Positions 34,886-42,516 of a stretch of DNA of 64,000 nt are shown here, piece by piece; within the stretch, counting starts at the first letter, position 1; each line of letters starts with the position of its first letter. The notes under the pieces are model-generated. The model was not told the DNA's origin and made no database searches. It saw nothing but the letters and a program-made list of their open reading frames with translations. The DNA comes from Methanogenium marinum (GTDB lineage Archaea > Halobacteriota > Methanomicrobia > Methanomicrobiales > Methanomicrobiaceae). The DNA is taken from assembly GCF_028912405.1 (NCBI RefSeq), contig NZ_JAKELO010000002.1, positions 496,001 to 560,000 on the forward strand. Direction: 5' to 3'. A program made the translations under genes and the position numbers.

Positions 34886-34930
34886 GAAGAACGGGTACCC
34901 TGCCAGATAACAACCCAGAGTAACTGCCAA
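34745..34930 (-). CDS. Small membrane zinc-ribbon protein
   Basis: About 61 residues from a TTG at 34930: one or two hydrophobic spans (GCYLAGYPFFLFFLFIPLIPF), then a clear zinc-ribbon (KKCPCCGWETTGNEVFCPWDG). The frame stays open upstream as a basic stretch then hydrophobic residues, but only rare start codons occur there. It follows mfnF by 23 bases on the same strand. It overlaps the last 141 bases of the convergent gene at 34277-34885. The cysteine pattern makes chance unlikely. Confidence 0.5.
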   Translation of the reverse strand: MAVTLGCYLAGYPFFLFFLFIPLIPFAAASHRVKKCPCCGWETTGNEVFCPWDGAALVSSE

Positions 34931-34953
34931 AGAGCCTATAAAAAGAATAAGGC

Positions 34954-35886
34954 TTAGATTTCTCCGTTTCGTTTCGCCACCTCACGGACAGCAAACGCAG
35001 GGAAGGCATCTGTCTTTGTCCCATAGATATCTGAGAGGTTCCTACCGCCGAAGGTCTCTGCCAGGAGTGCTGACCCAATTCCTGCGCAGATCAGGTCAGG
35101 CATTGTTTCGCTGCCGGAGACCCGCAGGATCTCCTCTTCAATACATCTCCGTTGTTCATCCCAGAATGCAGCAGCCACCGCACACGCATTTTCTTCTCCA
35201 ATCTCTGAAAGGTCTGAACAGACCATCCGTGCAAGACGTTGCAGGGATTCCGTGATCATGACGCCTGCACCATCCGGTGTGGGCACGGCATATTCTCCCT
35301 TCCTGATATGTCCCAGCACAAGATGGACATCGGCACTGATGGCAAACAGTTCATTCGCAATCAGCGTTCGTGTGGCCCCCTGGTCAAGGTATACCTCCCG
35401 CAACAGTGATGCCACCGGTGCACGCAGAAGGCCGGTATAAACCAGCATTCCCCGCTGCAACCGATCAAGGTCACGCAGAGAAGAGAGGCGGTCAAATGAA
35501 GAGAGGGGTATGATATCTGTTGTGGTACTTCCCATGTCAACAAAGACTGAATCCGCGAACTCGCTGCAGAGAAAATCCGCTGAAGCAAGCCAGTTGGCTG
35601 CTGCAAGACACATACAGGGTTCGGTATGAAATTCCCCATCCGTCCCATAGAACAGTGAATCAGGAATGGCCGCTCTGACAGCATTGACAATATAAGCAAT
35701 GCCTGCTTCCTTGGAGGAGAAGCCATCTGCAAGTTCCCCACTCATCACCACCGCAGCTTTTCTCCCGGCATATGGCTTCAGATATTTTGTTAAAGATGAT
35801 TCTTTCCAGAGGGGACAGTAGTGAATGATGATATCATCCCCGTCCACAATCTTCAGGTTTGCACCTCCGACGTCAATTCCTATCAC
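34954..35886 (-). CDS. mfnF: Methanofuran biosynthesis protein MfnF
   Basis: ASKHA-fold enzyme that joins the furan amine phosphate unit to gamma-glutamyltyramine, making the core of methanofuran. 310 residues begin MIGIDVGGANLKIVDG, a phosphate-binding loop, and carry FVDMGSTTTDIIPL near residue 120, both typical of hydantoinase/MfnF-like proteins. Four bases overlap (ATGA) with upstream mfnD strongly supports a common function. Older annotation would call it hydantoinase-like. Confidence 0.9.
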   Translation of the reverse strand: MIGIDVGGANLKIVDGDDIIIHYCPLWKESSLTKYLKPYAGRKAAVVMSGELADGFSSKEAGIAYIVNAVRAAIPDSLFYGTDGEFHTEPCMCLAAANWLASADFLCSEFADSVFVDMGSTTTDIIPLSSFDRLSSLRDLDRLQRGMLVYTGLLRAPVASLLREVYLDQGATRTLIANELFAISADVHLVLGHIRKGEYAVPTPDGAGVMITESLQRLARMVCSDLSEIGEENACAVAAAFWDEQRRCIEEEILRVSGSETMPDLICAGIGSALLAETFGGRNLSDIYGTKTDAFPAFAVREVAKRNGEI

Positions 35887-36767
35887 AGCACCGTCACCGT
35901 CCCATCCTTGTCATAGCGTGCCTGTCCCCTGAGATGGACAGATTCAGGTATGTCCCCTTTCGATGCAGCAACAAGAATCTCAGCGATCTCCTCATCCATC
36001 ACCGCAGCAATACCAGTAAGACTGGAAGTAGGTCGTGGATTGACATCCACAACATAGACATCATCGCTGACAATCACATCAACGCCGACATACCCCTGAC
36101 AGCCAAGAATCGTGGCCGCTTTGATAGCGGTTGCAACAATCTCATCTCTGCGTGGATGGGATATGCCAATCTCACCACCCTCAAACGTCACCAGACCATC
36201 ATCAAACCGAATGAACTGACGATTCAGGGATAGCACCAGTGGTGGACGCCCGCTGTAGTATGAACAGGCATTCCCTACATACCGGCTGATGACAAGGCTT
36301 ACACTCATATGTTCGCCTTCAATGAACTCCTGCCCAAACTCACCGGGACCGGGTTCTTCATCTGCAATACGCATATTCTGTGCTCCTGCCCCCTGCTTTT
36401 CTTTAATTACCCGGATACCTTCTGATATCTCCTTTGGCACAGCAATTCCCTGTGCAGCAAGAATTGCTCCTGCATGCGGTTTTTTTGAACAGAGAGCGCA
36501 GTTGAGACTTCCACACCCGATTGAATGGCAGTTGTCTTCAAGAATCTTTGAATATCTTCCCAGCAGATGGTCCGGTGCAATAACAAGACCCACATCAGCG
36601 AGGGGAGAGAGGCGCCTGAGTTCTGCTTCAAAATCCCCGGACTCCGGGGTTATCACATCATATCCTGACCGGAGGAAACTCTCTTTTAAGACAGAGAGCA
36701 TTGCATTTCCTTCCGGCGCAAGTGCAGGATTGTGAAATACAGTATATTCTGCAAGAAGTGCCAGCAT
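35883..36767 (-). CDS. mfnD: Tyramine-L-glutamate ligase MfnD (ATP-grasp)
   Basis: Attaches the gamma-carboxyl of glutamate to tyramine in methanofuran synthesis. 294 residues of ATP-grasp type. Visible elements are GQEFIEGEHMSVSLV, GYVGVDVIVSDDVYVVDVNPRPTSSL (metal-binding D and N) and the pre-ATP-grasp N-terminus. CGSLNCALCSKK near 84-95 is cysteine-rich. It is the first gene of the mfnDF pair and diverges from surE. Confidence 0.9.
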   Translation of the reverse strand: MLALLAEYTVFHNPALAPEGNAMLSVLKESFLRSGYDVITPESGDFEAELRRLSPLADVGLVIAPDHLLGRYSKILEDNCHSIGCGSLNCALCSKKPHAGAILAAQGIAVPKEISEGIRVIKEKQGAGAQNMRIADEEPGPGEFGQEFIEGEHMSVSLVISRYVGNACSYYSGRPPLVLSLNRQFIRFDDGLVTFEGGEIGISHPRRDEIVATAIKAATILGCQGYVGVDVIVSDDVYVVDVNPRPTSSLTGIAAVMDEEIAEILVAASKGDIPESVHLRGQARYDKDGTVTVL

Positions 36768-36853
36768 TGTGTACTATTATACACCTCCGGAAATTATGAG
36801 AGTGCCGATCGAACTTTTTTTGTAGCCATGACACACCATCTTCATCCAGACAA

Positions 36854-37645
36854 ATGAGACCTAAAATACTCCTCACAAACGATGACGGCGTCACATCAGA
36901 AGGGCTGTGGGCAGCCTATGATGCACTCACCCCTTTTGCAGATGTGACAGTCGTCGCCCCTTCTACACAACAGAGTGCTGTGGGACGCTCCATATCAATA
37001 TTTGAACCAATCAGGGTCACAAAAATTCCGATGCACAACACCGAAGCCTACTCTGTCGGTGGGAAACCAACCGATTCTGTTATAATCGGTATCTACTCAC
37101 TAAATCTGAAACCTGACCTTGTTGTAAGTGGCATCAATATCGGTGAAAACCTCTCATTTGAATCCATCATGACATCAGGTACTGTCGGGGCCGCACTGGA
37201 GGCATCCAACCAGGGAGTGCCATCCATTGCGTTCTCTCTTGAAGTGGAAGATCAGGGTAAGAAATTTGATGACCCACGCTATTCCGATGAGAATTTTGGC
37301 ACGTCAAAGACGGCGATCATAGACATCTGCAAGCGGTTGTTAAAAGACGGATTCCCCCAGAGCACAGATGTTGTCAACGTCAATATCCCGGCAGAAGTAA
37401 AAGGGGGATATGAGATCACCCATCTCGCAGAGAAACTCTTCTTCACCGGTGTAGAAGAACGCGCCGATCCCAGAGGTCGTCCATATTACTGGATCAACGG
37501 GCCCCTCTGCTCAGATGCGGAGGATGGTACTGATGTACATGCAATCCATGAAGGACGCATTTCAATCACCCCCATCACTCTTGACTGCACCGCATATTCC
37601 GGAAAAGCCGGTCTTGAAAAACTGTTTTATGACGAATTGTCCTGA
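36854..37645 (+). CDS. surE: 5'/3'-nucleotidase SurE
   Basis: Metal-dependent nucleoside monophosphate phosphatase, 263 residues. The N-terminal active-site motif is LLTNDDGV (metal-binding DD), with SGINIGENL and VGAALEASNQGVPSIAFSL further on. The length is normal. It diverges from mfnD with an 86-base promoter gap. The end overlaps the convergent membrane protein gene by 19 bases. Confidence 0.94.
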   Translation: MRPKILLTNDDGVTSEGLWAAYDALTPFADVTVVAPSTQQSAVGRSISIFEPIRVTKIPMHNTEAYSVGGKPTDSVIIGIYSLNLKPDLVVSGINIGENLSFESIMTSGTVGAALEASNQGVPSIAFSLEVEDQGKKFDDPRYSDENFGTSKTAIIDICKRLLKDGFPQSTDVVNVNIPAEVKGGYEITHLAEKLFFTGVEERADPRGRPYYWINGPLCSDAEDGTDVHAIHEGRISITPITLDCTAYSGKAGLEKLFYDELS

Positions 37646-38163
37646 GATTCCTCAGGAACAGATTCATCTGTTTCATCAAACCGGAATAGGGAGTCTGACC
37701 ATACCAGCCAGCCGGCCACGAAAAGCACGGGGACACCGACAGGGATAGCAAACCCCCCACTTGATGAAAACGATGGCCCATACTGTGCAATGAGAGCTAA
37801 AAGATAGAGGAGTCCTGACCCCATGATGCAGATTCCACCCCTGCGGGGAGAATACATGCGCTGCATCCGGGACGGAATGGCAACAGAAACAATTCCTGCA
37901 ATTCCGGAAACAACCCCTGCCACCCATAATACCGGCATCAGTGCACTTCTGCCGGTAATAGTTCCCTCCAGCACGTACTGGAGGTCACGGAAAATTGTGA
38001 TCACATTTGCACCCATATAGGTCTCCTGATACCGGAAGAGCGGAAACTGCACCCCCGCACCCAACATCGAACCAATAACATAGACCGATACTGGCAAACA
38101 TAATATGAGGACAACAAGGCCTGCAAGAGTCCATCCACGACGGTAAGGTGTATCAGGATTCAT
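37627..38163 (-). CDS. Uncharacterised four-span membrane protein
   Basis: About 178 residues with four hydrophobic spans (near 14-36, 73-94, 105-125 and 130-150) and a polar acidic C-terminus (DETDESVPEESQDNSS). I chose the ATG at 38163 because AGGGG precedes it. The stop of the HEAT-repeat gene lies eight bases upstream, so the two are probably one operon. No family is recognised. Confidence 0.65.
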   Translation of the reverse strand: MNPDTPYRRGWTLAGLVVLILCLPVSVYVIGSMLGAGVQFPLFRYQETYMGANVITIFRDLQYVLEGTITGRSALMPVLWVAGVVSGIAGIVSVAIPSRMQRMYSPRRGGICIMGSGLLYLLALIAQYGPSFSSSGGFAIPVGVPVLFVAGWLVWSDSLFRFDETDESVPEESQDNSS

Positions 38164-38170
38164 GCAACCC

Positions 38171-38812
38171 CTATCTGTCCCTGCCAAGATTTATCAGGGC
38201 TTCTAACATCACAGCACGGGTCTTTTCATAATTTTCACGTTGCAGAGCACCCTCAATGAGTGGTGCATATGCCATAAGATTCATCTGCCCAAGGGCACGG
38301 GCGGATGATGCACGAACAAACTCATTCTCATCATCAAGGAGAACAGCCACAGCATCAGCAGCTTCGATCCCTGATGAAAGGCCCAGTCCCTTTGCTGCCA
38401 TGTATCTCACGTGATCCCTGCTGTCCTGAAGGGCTTCTACAAGAAGACTATGTGCCACATCGCCGCCGATGATACCCAGGGCTTCTACAGCACGGTAACG
38501 GACAATCCATTCATCATCATTCATCAATACCGCAAGAGAAGGGACTGCATCGCAACCAATACAACAAAATAATTCCATGCCACGTTTTCTTATGGATTTA
38601 TCGGGAGAACGCAGAAGAACAGAGATTTCCGGAAGCACTATTTCAGCAGGCAAATCCTTCAGAGAGGATTCAGCCGACTGCCTGAGGACACCATCGTCTG
38701 AGAGCAGGTCTGCTATGATTTCTTCAACTGACTTTTCCGGTATCATATCCTGATAATGTTTGAACGATTGGGGCAAAAATACCTCGGTTCCCTTAAGCAA
38801 AAACATCATCAC
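38171..38812 (-). CDS. HEAT-repeat protein
   Basis: Up to 213 residues, with about five HEAT-like helical repeats. Clear units are IVRYRAVEALGIIGGDVA, HVRYMAAKGLGLSSGIEAA and FVRASSARALGQMNLMAYA. The class resembles the PBS-lyase-type HEAT proteins of methanogens and serves protein interaction. A TATA box (about 38815-38823) is so close to the first codons that the real start may be the internal Met at 38746 (MIPEKSVEEII). Confidence 0.8.
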   Translation of the reverse strand: MMMFLLKGTEVFLPQSFKHYQDMIPEKSVEEIIADLLSDDGVLRQSAESSLKDLPAEIVLPEISVLLRSPDKSIRKRGMELFCCIGCDAVPSLAVLMNDDEWIVRYRAVEALGIIGGDVAHSLLVEALQDSRDHVRYMAAKGLGLSSGIEAADAVAVLLDDENEFVRASSARALGQMNLMAYAPLIEGALQRENYEKTRAVMLEALINLGRDR

Positions 38813-38884
38813 TATATATTTATTTTTCCAATACTATCCTAAGAAATTCCAGACACTATAAATCATAGATACTATATACGAGGA

Positions 38885-40603
38885 ATGAAGCGAATGGAAC
38901 ATCATAAAATAAAAACATTCATCCTGATATTTGCAGTTATTGCAATTTTCCTTTTTTTAGGACTTGCAAGTGAAGGTAAAATCGGAATTGCACTTTTTAA
39001 TAATACATCCCATACTACAGAAACTCCCGAGGCAGGCGAACCAATTGCATACCTCATCTCTAACCTGACCCGGCCTGCAGAAGTCGAAATATCAGAAGAA
39101 GATATAAAACGGATCCCTAAAGTGGAGGGAGTAGTTAACTCAAATGGGAACGGAAATTCCTCAGAATATGAGGAGACTGTACTTGGTTCATTTCTTCAGG
39201 CAGCAGAACAGTTTTCCGGAGCCGGAAAAGGAATGGAAACCTATAAAGTTGACACATTTGATTTGCTCACAGACCCTGACTTTGCAGAACCAGCTTATCT
39301 TGGCCGGGAGAAAGGAGTGAAAGTGTCGATTGTCTACAACAGTTCGCCCAGCAATATCGATGAAACATACTGGGGCCACCTGACTGACGCCTCACTCATT
39401 ACCCATTCCATTTATGGCAGCACTGCCGGATCAGATACCGGATATGTGACAGTATCCTACATGTTCGCAGAGAAAGCCCCACGGTTTCAGGTCACCCTTA
39501 CTGCGCAGGATGCCGGGACTATCAGCAGTGACTGGACTGAGGACAACTATCTTCCGATGTCTGCATGGTCCACTGTGACCATTGATTCATCCGAAGGCAT
39601 TGTGCCCTACGAAAATATTGATACTGCCCTCCCGGAAACTCAGAGAAACGAGGGCATGTTTTCCGATGCAGCGACACCCGTGAGTGCAGTCACTGAATAC
39701 AACCTCTACCTATCCAAAAATGATCTAAAAGAGCTTTTCGGCAGATACAGTATTGAAATTCAGAATTATATCCAGAAAATATCCGACGATTCAATCAACT
39801 CTGATTTCCGCAGCATGGCAGACACCTCAAATAATATGATGATCAGAGCAGCAGAGATAGAAGACGAAATAAAACAGCTTCCAATCTCCCCGGAATACAC
39901 TGATGTGGCAAAAAATTTCCTGGAAGGAATGAGAAATTACCGATATGCAGGTTCTTATTTCTGGTATGGTTCATTATTTACCGAAATTGAACCCATCAAA
40001 ACAGGCAACACCTATATTCAGCAAGGATTTTCAAAGAATAACGATGCACTCGAAGCACTTGATATAGAGACCATTGAAACAGAACTCTTTGAAATGCCCA
40101 GTACAGATGTATTCCCCAATGCAAAATATATTTATGAAAATTTCGAGTATCAGGACACCTACAAAAGAAACGACATCTCTGCAAAACTGAGTTCATTCAG
40201 CAGCACAGATACCTACGTCCTTAAGCAGGGCGACAATGTAGAGAGGAATGTTGCAGGATATGGATACAAGTATATCTTCCCTGTCGTAGAATTCCACCAT
40301 TTGGGATACCGGGGAACCGGATCCTCACGCATAACTACCCCGGACACAGATGATTTCAGCATCTTTTACAACGGAGAGGAATACACAAGCATCACTCCTT
40401 CCCCCTACGTCGGCCGGACACTGGATACAACGACCTATATCGAACCGATAGGATATCCCTATTATAAGATGAATCTGAACAGAAAAGAAGCATATGAGGG
40501 CGTGCTTGTCTTCAAGGTGCCACATGACTTTGATCCCGCAAAGGCATACATGGTGCTGGACCTTGGCGATGAAGAAGCAGTATGGCACATGCTGCCACGC
40601 TAA
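38885..40603 (+). CDS. Large secreted or membrane-anchored protein
   Basis: 572 residues: an N-terminal basic-hydrophobic signal or anchor (about 8-28, IKTFILIFAVIAIFLFLGLA), then an extracellular region rich in Ser/Thr/Asn and aromatic residues. The C-terminal 40 residues (GVLVFKVPHDFDPAKAYMVLDLG) form a beta-rich Ig-like end of the type seen in archaeal secreted DUF4352-like proteins. Other parts match nothing that I know. The mRNA is probably leaderless, with CTATAAAT at about 38856-38863, 25 bases before the ATG. It diverges from the HEAT-repeat gene. Confidence 0.8.
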   Translation: MKRMEHHKIKTFILIFAVIAIFLFLGLASEGKIGIALFNNTSHTTETPEAGEPIAYLISNLTRPAEVEISEEDIKRIPKVEGVVNSNGNGNSSEYEETVLGSFLQAAEQFSGAGKGMETYKVDTFDLLTDPDFAEPAYLGREKGVKVSIVYNSSPSNIDETYWGHLTDASLITHSIYGSTAGSDTGYVTVSYMFAEKAPRFQVTLTAQDAGTISSDWTEDNYLPMSAWSTVTIDSSEGIVPYENIDTALPETQRNEGMFSDAATPVSAVTEYNLYLSKNDLKELFGRYSIEIQNYIQKISDDSINSDFRSMADTSNNMMIRAAEIEDEIKQLPISPEYTDVAKNFLEGMRNYRYAGSYFWYGSLFTEIEPIKTGNTYIQQGFSKNNDALEALDIETIETELFEMPSTDVFPNAKYIYENFEYQDTYKRNDISAKLSSFSSTDTYVLKQGDNVERNVAGYGYKYIFPVVEFHHLGYRGTGSSRITTPDTDDFSIFYNGEEYTSITPSPYVGRTLDTTTYIEPIGYPYYKMNLNRKEAYEGVLVFKVPHDFDPAKAYMVLDLGDEEAVWHMLPR

Positions 40604-40714
40604 CTAACTCAATTTTAATAATACATTTTTTCAGAGGATTTCAAAATTTCCCACAGGAATCTCATATTCTTCAATAACAATTTTTCCCGATTGAATCCTG
40701 CCCTCGTCACAGAC

Positions 40715-41460
40715 CTAACTGTTCCTCATATCCTTCGCCGTCCGAAAGAACTCTTTCGGCGAAAGCATCCCCGGCAGGGGAATGATGCCGGACGGACGTT
40801 CCATGTCGCAGACACCGGTTGTCCCCTTGTTGGCGGCATGTACAGCAGAGTGCAGCAGATGGCGGAAGCTGCCGCCATCATACAGGGCGAGTATATTGCT
40901 TTATTCGAACTTTTCGTCCTGAATTGCACCGGAAGCAATTTGGTTGGCGGAAAATCCCTGGGCGCAGGCACCCGAACCCACATCTGCATGGGAGACGTCC
41001 GGGAGCTGTGGGGTCTCATTCTTCCGCAATATACTCTTCTCTTGAAGAAGCGTCTCTCTATTCTCTCTTAGATTTGTATCATTCGGTTGGAATGCCCGGG
41101 TTTTATCTTGGCGGAAAGTGCCGCCATGCTGCTGCAAAGCTGCCGCCATTCCGCCAACGTCACCCCTGCCATTGGTGGGCGGGTGTTCCCCCATCACCTC
41201 CGCTGCCATCCCCGCCGGGTGATACAGAATCAAGCCAGACGACCACCGACCCGTTCCATCGTCGGTAGGCCTCCCGAGACCTCCTCCTCCTCCACTGCTT
41301 CGCAATGCCGGATGTGGTTGCATCACTCCGGGTTGCATGTCCGCACCTCCCCGTTCGGCATCATCAGCCGGTTCTTTTCTTCTGCGATTCGATTCTTACG
41401 GACACGCGTTGCAAACGGGTCCGGGACGTGGCTGAGAACATTCTGTTCTGTTTTGGTCAT
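40715..41460 (-). pseudogene. Series of overlapping or broken ORFs, possibly one decayed gene
   Basis: Frame A, 41460 to 41323 (45 codons, MTKTEQNVLSHVPDPFATRV...RTCNPE), has AGGAG 8 bases before its ATG. Frame B starts at 41323 overlapping that stop (TGATG) and runs 140 codons to a TAA at 40901-40903, ending IQDEKFE. Frame B's register continues past the TAA as protein-like sequence (LALYDGGSFRHLLHSAVHAA...MERPSGIIPLPGMLSPKEFF) to 40715. I recognise no family. One frameshift plus one stop would explain it as a single decayed gene of about 250 codons; coupled real genes are also possible. Confidence 0.4.
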
Positions 41461-41649
41461 GGAGTTTTGCTCCTGTGCACGAAGTGGTGTGCACAGAAAT
41501 TGATAGGACAGCCGGGATGAGAGAGAAAAAGTCTACGGAGTGTATGTAAAGGATATTTTATGTTGATCAGTTTGAGACAGTCGTGGAATTATTCGCAAAT
41601 TCACACCATTTAGAGGGAAGCTAGAGGGAAGCACATCTGGGATAAAATC

Positions 41650-41892
41650 CAAGTTTGCCACTTCACTCAATTTTCTTTGATTTTGGCAAAATAGAATTTG
41701 ACCGTTCCAGGTATTTGGAAAATTTTCTCTCAAAATATCTCCAATTTTGCCTTAAATTTCAGACGAAATTCGAATTTAGATAATCAAAGTTGCATTTTCC
41801 CCTCAAATCTAACCCAACTGTCAGATTTAATTTTGACATTTTTTGAGATTTCGGAACACAAAGCACTTCGATGAACCAAGTGGCAAACTTAG
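41650..41892. repeat. Imperfect inverted repeat in AT-rich DNA
   Basis: AAGTTTGCCACTT near 41650-41662 is repeated in inverse as AAGTGGCAAACTT near 41878-41890, with weaker similarity continuing on both sides. A loop of about 215 bases separates the arms. The arms could be two decayed copies of one element in opposite direction. Confidence 0.4.
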
Positions 41893-42201
41893 GTTGAATT
41901 TCACAAAGCGCTGAAAAATCAATTCCACTTTTTTTGATCCATGAAGACATTACGTGCAGGTACAGTGATAAAATCAGGAAAGAAAGGGATACAACAAATT
42001 ATCTCATTCAACATTATTCTGAATATTCATATATCCTCTAAAAATCCCCAAAAATGGCTAAAAACAAATTCTGCCAACCGTAACACAGGCATACGATAAA
42101 AATGGGAAAATAACACCAGATTACTCAGAAATACGATAAAAACAGTCTGAAACAGACTGCAATAAACAAAGTGACTAAAGAAACCGTTCAAAAAATTGTT
42201 A

Positions 42202-42274
42202 CGCCCAGGACGGAATTCGAATCCGTGTCGCAGCCGTGACAGGGCTGCATGATAGGCCCCTACACTACCTGGGC
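42202..42274 (-). tRNA. tRNA-Asp(GTC)
   Basis: Folds on the minus strand as 73 nt: GCCCAGG acceptor pairing with CCTGGGC, anticodon loop CTGTCAC (GTC), T-loop TTCGAAT and discriminator G, all right for Asp. No intron and no encoded CCA. It lies 24 bases downstream of tRNA-Tyr and is probably co-transcribed with it. Confidence 0.95.
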
Positions 42275-42298
42275 ATTTCGCACACACGCTCAGACAAA

Positions 42299-42405
42299 TC
42301 CCGCCTCCCGGAATCGAACCGGGGACATCGCGGTAGCCGCGCAGTTACCGTTGACCGGCAAACTATACTACAGCCGCGCACTCTACCAGTCTGAGTTAAG
42401 GCGGG
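42299..42405 (-). tRNA. tRNA-Tyr(GTA) with intron
   Basis: Minus-strand tRNA of 107 nt with acceptor CCCGCCT/AGGCGGG, giving the C1:G72 pair typical of archaeal tRNA-Tyr, and discriminator A. The anticodon stem is CGCGG...CCGCG, the loop CTGTAG...A (GTA). A 33-nt intron lies between positions 37 and 38, at about 42335-42367. The mature tRNA would be 74 nt. The TATA box at 42427-42433 sits 25 bases upstream. Confidence 0.93.
42335..42367 (-). other. tRNA-Tyr intron
   Basis: 33-nt insertion at the canonical 37/38 site. The intron's 3' end carries GCGCGGCT, which repeats the exon sequence just before the anticodon. The intron tail can therefore pair with the 3' half of the anticodon stem as well as exon 1 can. 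Confidence 0.75.
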
Positions 42406-42426
42406 TTTTGCGCCGTGGTGCTCTAC

Positions 42427-42433
42427 AATATAA
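42427..42433. promoter_or_regulatory. TATA box between tRNA-Tyr and the LeuA-family gene
   Basis: AATATAA reads as a TATA element on both strands. It lies 25 bases upstream of the tRNA-Tyr 5' end and could also serve the gene to its right, giving a leader of about 60 bases. Confidence 0.5.
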
Positions 42434-42516
42434 CACTGCGGTAGGCTTAAAGATTGTGTTTTGATTCCAGAATGTGCCAATACCACAGCCCGAACCATTA
42501 TATTCACGCCAGACAT

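Larger units (their letters stand above)
40604..42201. other. Long low-coding region, 1.6 kb
   Basis: No intact gene is recognised between the secreted-protein gene and tRNA-Asp. About 40715-41460 holds a broken or overlapping series of minus-strand ORFs. 41520-42180 is AT-rich, with an inverted repeat near 41652-41890 and no coding signal apart from a 63-codon frame at 41759-41950. No tRNA-like, integrase-like or transposase-like sequence was found. Confidence 0.5.

Noticed and set aside
40691-41268. Plus-strand frames of 126 and 149 codons in the 40.7-41.3 kb region
   Set aside because: Their compositions (Cys/His/Pro/Arg-rich) look like antisense text, while the minus-strand frames have promoter, ribosome-binding site and overlapping start.
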